NCBI GenBank assembly: GCA_900768675.1
Contig: CAAGDT010000181.1
Coordinates: forward strand, 1-9,366
Reading direction: 5' to 3'
DNA: 9,366 nt
Source of the DNA: Oscillospiraceae bacterium
GTDB lineage: Bacteria; Bacillota; Clostridia; Oscillospirales; Ruminococcaceae
Each line of letters opens with the position of its first letter. Positions within the stretch are counted from its first letter, which is position 1. The notes beneath the pieces are model-generated. The model had not been told where the DNA came from, searched no databases, and saw only the letters and a list, made by a program, of their open reading frames with translations. Below, in pieces: positions 7,205 through 9,366 of this stretch. The position numbers and the translations under genes are program-made.

Positions 7205-7834
7205 TTACAGCTTTTTGCTTACCTCTTTAACAAGACCCACAATGCGGAAGGAGGCTTCCTCCTCCTTTTTAATACGGCGCACGGGGTAATAGGGGTTGAT
7301 TGAGTGCAGCTCAACCCAGTTTTTCCCGAATTTTACCTTTTTGACATAAGCTTCGTCCTCTATCATAACAACTGCAACGCTGCCGTTTTCAACGCTGTCC
7401 TGCTTTTTCACAAGAATACGGTCGCCGTCGTCGATAAGGGGAGCCATGCTGTCCCCCTTTACGTTAATCCAGAGGTAGTCGCTCCACTCCCCGCCGTGCT
7501 GTATAAAGGTAGGCATATAGCAGACGGCGCAGCTGTCCGCATAGCAGCCGAAGCCTGCGCTTGCGCTGTCGAAAACGGGGATACTGAAAATATTATTCTC
7601 TATTATCTCCGCTGTTTTTACGGGTGCAGTCCCTGAAATAAGCTGCTCAACAGTAGTGTCAAGTCCCTTTGCGAGGGCGTCAAGCTTTTCTACGGGAATA
7701 CTCTTTATATTCCCCGTTTCATAGCGCTGGATTGTGGACTTGCTGAGTCCTGTCTTTTCTGCAAGCTCCTGATATGAAATACCGAGGGCGCTTCTTCTTT
7801 GCTTTAATTTTCCGGCTATTATTGCAGTATTCAT
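7205..7834 (-). CDS. Self-cleaving LexA/CI-type repressor (XRE helix-turn-helix plus S24 peptidase)
   Basis: A 209-aa transcriptional repressor. Residues 7-62 are a Cro/CI-type helix-turn-helix (LGISYQELAEKTGLSKSTIQRYETG). A linker leads to an S24 domain with a likely Ala93-Gly94 cleavage site (SASAGFG), catalytic Ser129 in KGDSMAPLIDDGD and Lys165 in EAYVKKV. The cleavage-to-Ser and Ser-to-Lys distances match LexA within a residue. Known members are cut when RecA filaments form, so derepression after DNA damage is the expected behaviour. The ATG at 7834 follows AAAGGAAG by about 7 bases; reading from 8119 would run back through the divergent promoter region and the zinc-ribbon gene. The segment just after the cleavage site is Cys-rich (GCYADSCAVC, 96-105). 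One copy of the repeated motif overlaps its own -35 box, which suggests autoregulation. Confidence 0.92.
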   Translation of the reverse strand: MNTAIIAGKLKQRRSALGISYQELAEKTGLSKSTIQRYETGNIKSIPVEKLDALAKGLDTTVEQLISGTAPVKTAEIIENNIFSIPVFDSASAGFGCYADSCAVCYMPTFIQHGGEWSDYLWINVKGDSMAPLIDDGDRILVKKQDSVENGSVAVVMIEDEAYVKKVKFGKNWVELHSINPYYPVRRIKKEEEASFRIVGLVKEVSKKL

Positions 7835-7881
7835 ACTATTACTTCCTTTCTGAAAACGGCGTAATTCAGTATTATGGCAAT

Positions 7882-7910
7882 AGTATATCACAAATTTCCC
7901 AAATATGCAA
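7882..7910 (-). promoter_or_regulatory. Promoter of the repressor gene
   Basis: On the minus strand TTGCAT (7910-7905), a 17-base spacer and TATACT (7887-7882) lie about 50 bases before the ATG at 7834. The -35 hexamer is part of the repeated motif at 7897-7912, so a bound repressor should block this promoter. Confidence 0.75.
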
Positions 7911-7912
7911 CA
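7897..7912 (+). promoter_or_regulatory. Putative operator 1, over the repressor -35 box
   Basis: TCCCAAATATGCAACA is the first of three near-identical direct copies of a 16-base motif in this intergenic region. It covers the -35 box of the repressor promoter. With operator 2 it forms an inverted pair around an AAAATTTT core (7921-7928). Confidence 0.65.
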
Positions 7913-7934
7913 CTTTTTTGAAAATTTTAAAAAA

Positions 7935-7948
7935 GTTGCGGATATGGG
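7935..7948 (-). promoter_or_regulatory. Putative operator 2, inverted copy beside the rightward -35 box
   Basis: Read on the minus strand, CCCATATCCGCAAC matches 11 of 14 positions of operator 1 (CCCAAATATGCAAC). It ends at the base immediately before the rightward TTGACA. It is the most diverged copy. Confidence 0.5.
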
Positions 7949-7977
7949 TTGACAAGCGTAAAAATCTGTGCTATTAT
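7949..7977 (+). promoter_or_regulatory. Rightward promoter for the zinc-ribbon and DUF1492 genes
   Basis: TTGACA (7949-7954), a 17-base spacer and TATTAT (7972-7977) predict a start near 7984. It is a strong promoter enclosed by three of the motif copies: one abutting the -35, one at the start site and one before the ribosome binding site. This layout fits tight repression. Confidence 0.85.
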
Positions 7978-7984
7978 AGCATTG

Positions 7985-8000
7985 TCCCAGATATGCAACA
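7985..8000 (+). promoter_or_regulatory. Putative operator 3, at the rightward transcription start
   Basis: TCCCAGATATGCAACA differs from operator 1 at a single base out of 16 and begins at about +1 of the rightward promoter. It is a natural place for a repressor to block RNA polymerase. Confidence 0.65.
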
Positions 8001-8011
8001 AAATCGCAAAA

Positions 8012-8027
8012 TCCCCGAAATGCAACG
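8012..8027 (+). promoter_or_regulatory. Putative operator 4, just before the zinc-ribbon ribosome binding site
   Basis: TCCCCGAAATGCAACG matches operator 1 at 12 of 16 positions and lies 27 bases downstream of operator 3, between about two and three helical turns. Confidence 0.55.
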
Positions 8028-8040
8028 AAAAGGAGGAAAT

Positions 8041-8268
8041 GTGTACAAATGTGAAGACTGCGGAGAAATCCAGGAAAAAACCGCTTACGAGCCTGACACG
8101 GAGGAGGGCGGATTCGCAAGGGTATGCCGCTTCTGCGGCGGCGGGTATTTAGAGAAAAGCAGAGAAATTTGCAGCTTATGCCACAAACCGCTTTTTACAG
8201 GCGACAGGGCTTATGAAGCAGAAAATCTGCTGTACTGCACAGACTGCATAAAAGAAACAGAGATATAA
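8041..8268 (+). CDS. Small zinc-ribbon protein with four CxxC motifs, phage-like
   Basis: A 75-aa protein with four CxxC pairs: Cys4/7, Cys29/32, Cys44/47 and Cys66/69. They could hold two zinc ions, each bound by two knuckles. No catalytic motif is seen, and the function is not known. The start is GTG, 4 bases after AGGAGG, which is rather close. An in-frame ATG at 8020 would place the ribosome binding site inside the gene and has none of its own, so GTG is preferred. Small zinc-ribbon proteins of this kind are often found beside DUF1492/ArpU-type genes in Clostridia prophages (from memory). It is the first gene after the repressor-controlled promoter and is followed 21 bases later by the DUF1492 gene. 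Confidence 0.8.
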   Translation: MYKCEDCGEIQEKTAYEPDTEEGGFARVCRFCGGGYLEKSREICSLCHKPLFTGDRAYEAENLLYCTDCIKETEI

Positions 8269-8289
8269 AGAGAAATGAAAGGACGGGAA

Positions 8290-8730
8290 ATGAATATGAA
8301 CATAAAGGATTTTTTAGCAAGACACAAAACGGCAGACGCAGAGATAAACTCAAAGCTTGAACAGCTTTCCGAGCTTAAAAGCCTTGCCACAAAAATAACG
8401 CCCTCGATAAATATTGAGGGCAGAGGAAGCGGAAACGTCTCCGACCGTGTAGGGCGGACGGTTGCTAAGATTGTCGACCTTGAGCAGGAAATCAACGAGG
8501 CGATTGACAGGCTGGTTGATATAAAGCGGGAAATCGAGGATTTGATTAACCTGCTTGACGACAGCGTTATGAGAACCGTTCTTGAGCGCAGATATCTGCT
8601 TCACGAGAACTGGGAGGTTATTGCGGAGAAGATGGGGTACAGCTGCCGACATATAACAAGGCTGCATATACAGGCGTTAGAGGAGCTTCAGCGGCTTAAA
8701 AACGCCGCTGAGCCGCCCTTTGCCGCATAG
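8290..8730 (+). CDS. DUF1492-type, sigma-70 region 4-like regulator (RinA/ArpU-like)
   Basis: A 146-aa protein: a long, mostly helical and probably coiled-coil N-terminal half (VAKIVDLEQEINEAIDRLVD and flanks), then a sigma-region-4-like helix-turn-helix at about 93-137 (VMRTVLERRYLLHENWEVIAEKMG, then CRHITRLHIQALEEL; the first stretch starts at 93). Relatives in phages switch on late or packaging genes. None of those genes is here, so its target is unknown. The ATG at 8290 is chosen because AAAGGA (8278-8283) lies 6 bases before it; the earlier in-frame ATG at 8275 has only a weak site. It is co-transcribed with the zinc-ribbon gene under the repressor. No clear terminator follows it, so transcription may continue into the 73-aa gene. 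Confidence 0.85.
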   Translation: MNMNIKDFLARHKTADAEINSKLEQLSELKSLATKITPSINIEGRGSGNVSDRVGRTVAKIVDLEQEINEAIDRLVDIKREIEDLINLLDDSVMRTVLERRYLLHENWEVIAEKMGYSCRHITRLHIQALEELQRLKNAAEPPFAA

Positions 8731-8744
8731 CCTTGCCAAAGGTA

Positions 8745-8773
8745 TTGATTTACAGCCCATTTTGTGGTAGAAT
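8745..8773 (+). promoter_or_regulatory. Promoter of the 73-aa gene
   Basis: TTGATT (8745-8750), a 17-base spacer and TAGAAT (8768-8773) predict a start near 8780, about 38 bases before the ATG. No copy of the repressor motif is seen here, so this gene is probably not under direct repressor control. Confidence 0.7.
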
Positions 8774-8817
8774 AAAGCTGCCGGAAGGCGCATTACATAA
8801 AAAGGAGCGTAACGTAA

Positions 8818-9039
8818 ATGGATATCAAGGCTAAAATCGACGAGATTGTGAACAAGGTAAAGAGCGACCCGAATTTTGCGGAGGAATTCAAGGCAGACCC
8901 GGTCAAGGCGGTTGAAAAGATACTCGGAGTTGACCTTCCTGATGATATTATTAACAACATTATCGACGGAGTAAAGTCAAAGGTTTCCTTTGACGGAATT
9001 GCAAGCAAGATAGGCGGGCTGTTCGGAGGAAATAAGTAA
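8818..9039 (+). CDS. Small helical protein resembling a nitrile-hydratase-type leader peptide
   Basis: A 73-aa soluble protein without signal peptide or membrane segment. The central FKADPVKAVEKILGVDLPDD (24-43) resembles the ADP-x-x-A-x-x-x-x-x-G-V-x-L-P signature of nitrile-hydratase alpha-like leader peptides (NHLP) known from ribosomally made natural products. The tail is Gly-rich (IGGLFGGNK) and too short to be a usual core peptide, having no Cys, Ser or Thr. No modifying enzyme or exporter gene is nearby. I recall similar unnamed small proteins as common in Clostridia, so this may be a free-standing cellular protein that shares the fold. AAAGGAG (8801-8807) lies 10 bases before the ATG. 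It has its own promoter and is followed directly by a large palindrome. Confidence 0.8.
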   Translation: MDIKAKIDEIVNKVKSDPNFAEEFKADPVKAVEKILGVDLPDDIINNIIDGVKSKVSFDGIASKIGGLFGGNK

Positions 9040-9144
9040 CAGGACGACGATAAACCGCCATCTGCGTCGTCAACCGCATAACGGCAGGCACAAAGCCTAG
9101 CCGTTATGCGGTTTCCTAGCATCTGACGGTTTCTCGTCGCCCTG
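9040..9144. repeat. Large nested palindrome directly after the 73-aa gene, with two competing folds
   Basis: The outer arms 9040-9057 and 9127-9144 pair at 16 of 18 positions. Inside, 9072-9089 and 9095-9113 form an 18-base-pair hairpin with one bulged A (9099) and a 5-base loop (ACAAA). Between the two stems lie internal loops of 14 and 13 bases that both contain CATCTG in the same orientation. An alternative stem, GACGACG (9043-9049) with CGTCGTC (9065-9071), would exclude the outer stem. The element starts at the base after the stop codon. It lacks a T-run, so it is not a standard terminator. It may be a structured 3' untranslated RNA or a MITE-like intergenic repeat. Confidence 0.75.
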
Positions 9145-9184
9145 TGGTATGGATTTTCCCACAAGCTGAGTGCTGCCGCCGAAG

Positions 9185-9200
9185 CCCCCGCCCCTCCCCC
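9185..9200 (-). other. C-rich tract, G-quadruplex-prone on the minus strand
   Basis: The plus strand reads CCCCCGCCCCTCCCCC, giving runs of 5, 4 and 5 G on the minus strand separated by single bases. It stands out from the AT-rich surroundings. It lies between the palindrome and the terminator and has no coding explanation. Confidence 0.5.
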
Positions 9201-9208
9201 GATACAAC

Positions 9209-9243
9209 AAAAAATCCGAAAACCATAAGTTTTCGGATTTTTT
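9209..9243. terminator. Bidirectional terminator between the 73-aa gene and tRNA-Gln
   Basis: A perfect 15-base inverted repeat (9209-9223 and 9229-9243, 5-base loop) with A6 at one end and T6 at the other. On the minus strand it follows the tRNA 3' end by 2 bases; on the plus strand it can end transcription from the 73-aa gene and palindrome. Confidence 0.93.
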
Positions 9244-9245
9244 CT

Positions 9246-9321
9246 TGGTTGTGGTGCAGGGATTCGAACCCCGGAAGTGCCTGAGTCAGAGTCAGGTGCC
9301 TTACCGCTTGGCTACACCACA
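9246..9321 (-). tRNA. tRNA-Gln (anticodon CUG)
   Basis: The minus strand folds into a full cloverleaf: acceptor TGTGGTG (9321-9315) pairs with CACCACA, the anticodon stem CCTGA/TCAGG carries loop CTCTGAC with anticodon CTG, and the T-arm contains GGTTCGAATCC. Discriminator A and an encoded CCA (9248-9246) end the gene. It reads CAG codons. The short upstream stretch contains AT-rich -10-like sequence, but any -35 box or upstream tRNA of the same operon would lie beyond the right edge. Confidence 0.96.
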
Positions 9322-9366
9322 ATATTTTTACCGCTTTAAGTCGGCTGTATAATAATAACACAACAA

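Noticed and set aside
7835..8119. 95-residue N-terminal extension of the repressor
   Set aside because: It would cross both promoters, all four operators and the divergent zinc-ribbon gene; the helix-turn-helix begins right after the 7834 start.
7774..8268. 164-codon reading of the zinc-ribbon gene starting upstream
   Set aside because: The extra N-terminus would be encoded by the operator/promoter region and part of the repressor gene; GTG at 8041 directly follows AGGAGG.
8717..8742. CCTTTG/CAAAGG hairpin after the DUF1492 gene as a terminator
   Set aside because: Only six base pairs with a 14-base loop, overlapping the stop codon and without a T-run.
9040..9144. Integron attC site or standard terminator for the nested palindrome
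   Set aside because: No matching attC core triplets in the right places and no integrase, and no U-run after either stem.

Overview
The window reads as chromosome of a Gram-positive anaerobe of the class Clostridia, most likely a Ruminococcus/Oscillospiraceae-type gut bacterium. This rests on strong AAAGGAGG-type ribosome binding sites, near-consensus sigma-A promoters with 17-base spacers, a cytoplasmic PBP1-GGDEF protein and a DUF1492-type protein. The genus is an inference from protein style, not a database match.

Layout. (1) 1-1563, minus strand: an oligopeptide-type ABC transporter substrate-binding lipoprotein. Its C-terminus lies outside the window, it has a perfect sigma-A promoter, and it apparently starts at CTG. 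(2) 1817-2287, plus strand: a GNAT acetyltransferase with its own promoter. (3) 7066 down to 2335, minus strand: a four-gene operon of sodium/proline symporter putP, dCMP deaminase, a PBP1-like sensor fused to a GGDEF diguanylate cyclase, and a cytoplasmic SGNH/GDSL hydrolase. Gene gaps are 29, 34 and 7 bases. A strong bidirectional terminator (2292-2333) ends this operon and the converging acetyltransferase gene. (4) 7205-8730: a phage-like regulatory module. A self-cleaving LexA/CI-type repressor (minus strand) diverges from a small four-CxxC zinc-ribbon gene and a DUF1492 sigma-region-4-like gene (plus strand). The roughly 200-base divergent region has one promoter in each direction and four copies of a repeated motif placed on or beside the promoter elements, so it looks like a small lambda-style switch. 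(5) 8818-9039, plus strand: a 73-aa protein resembling nitrile-hydratase-type leader peptides, with its own promoter. It is followed directly by a 105-base nested palindrome that can fold in two exclusive ways, then a C-rich tract and a bidirectional terminator. (6) 9321 down to 9246, minus strand: tRNA-Gln(CUG) with encoded CCA.

How it fits together. The putP operon joins solute uptake, nucleotide metabolism and c-di-GMP signalling. The PBP-like domain probably binds a small molecule in the cytoplasm and controls the cyclase. The repressor module probably holds the zinc-ribbon/DUF1492 pair off until RecA-stimulated self-cleavage. No integrase, terminase or structural phage gene is present, and the module lies on the 3' side of a tRNA gene, so it may be a remnant or domesticated piece of an integrated element. 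The most interesting parts are the operator array with its miniature regulon, the 73-aa gene with its palindrome, and the sensor-cyclase operon.

No gene-free stretch exceeds 300 bases. The three longest (1564-1816, 7835-8040, 9040-9245) hold the regulatory and structured features listed below. No CRISPR array, rRNA gene or insertion sequence was seen.
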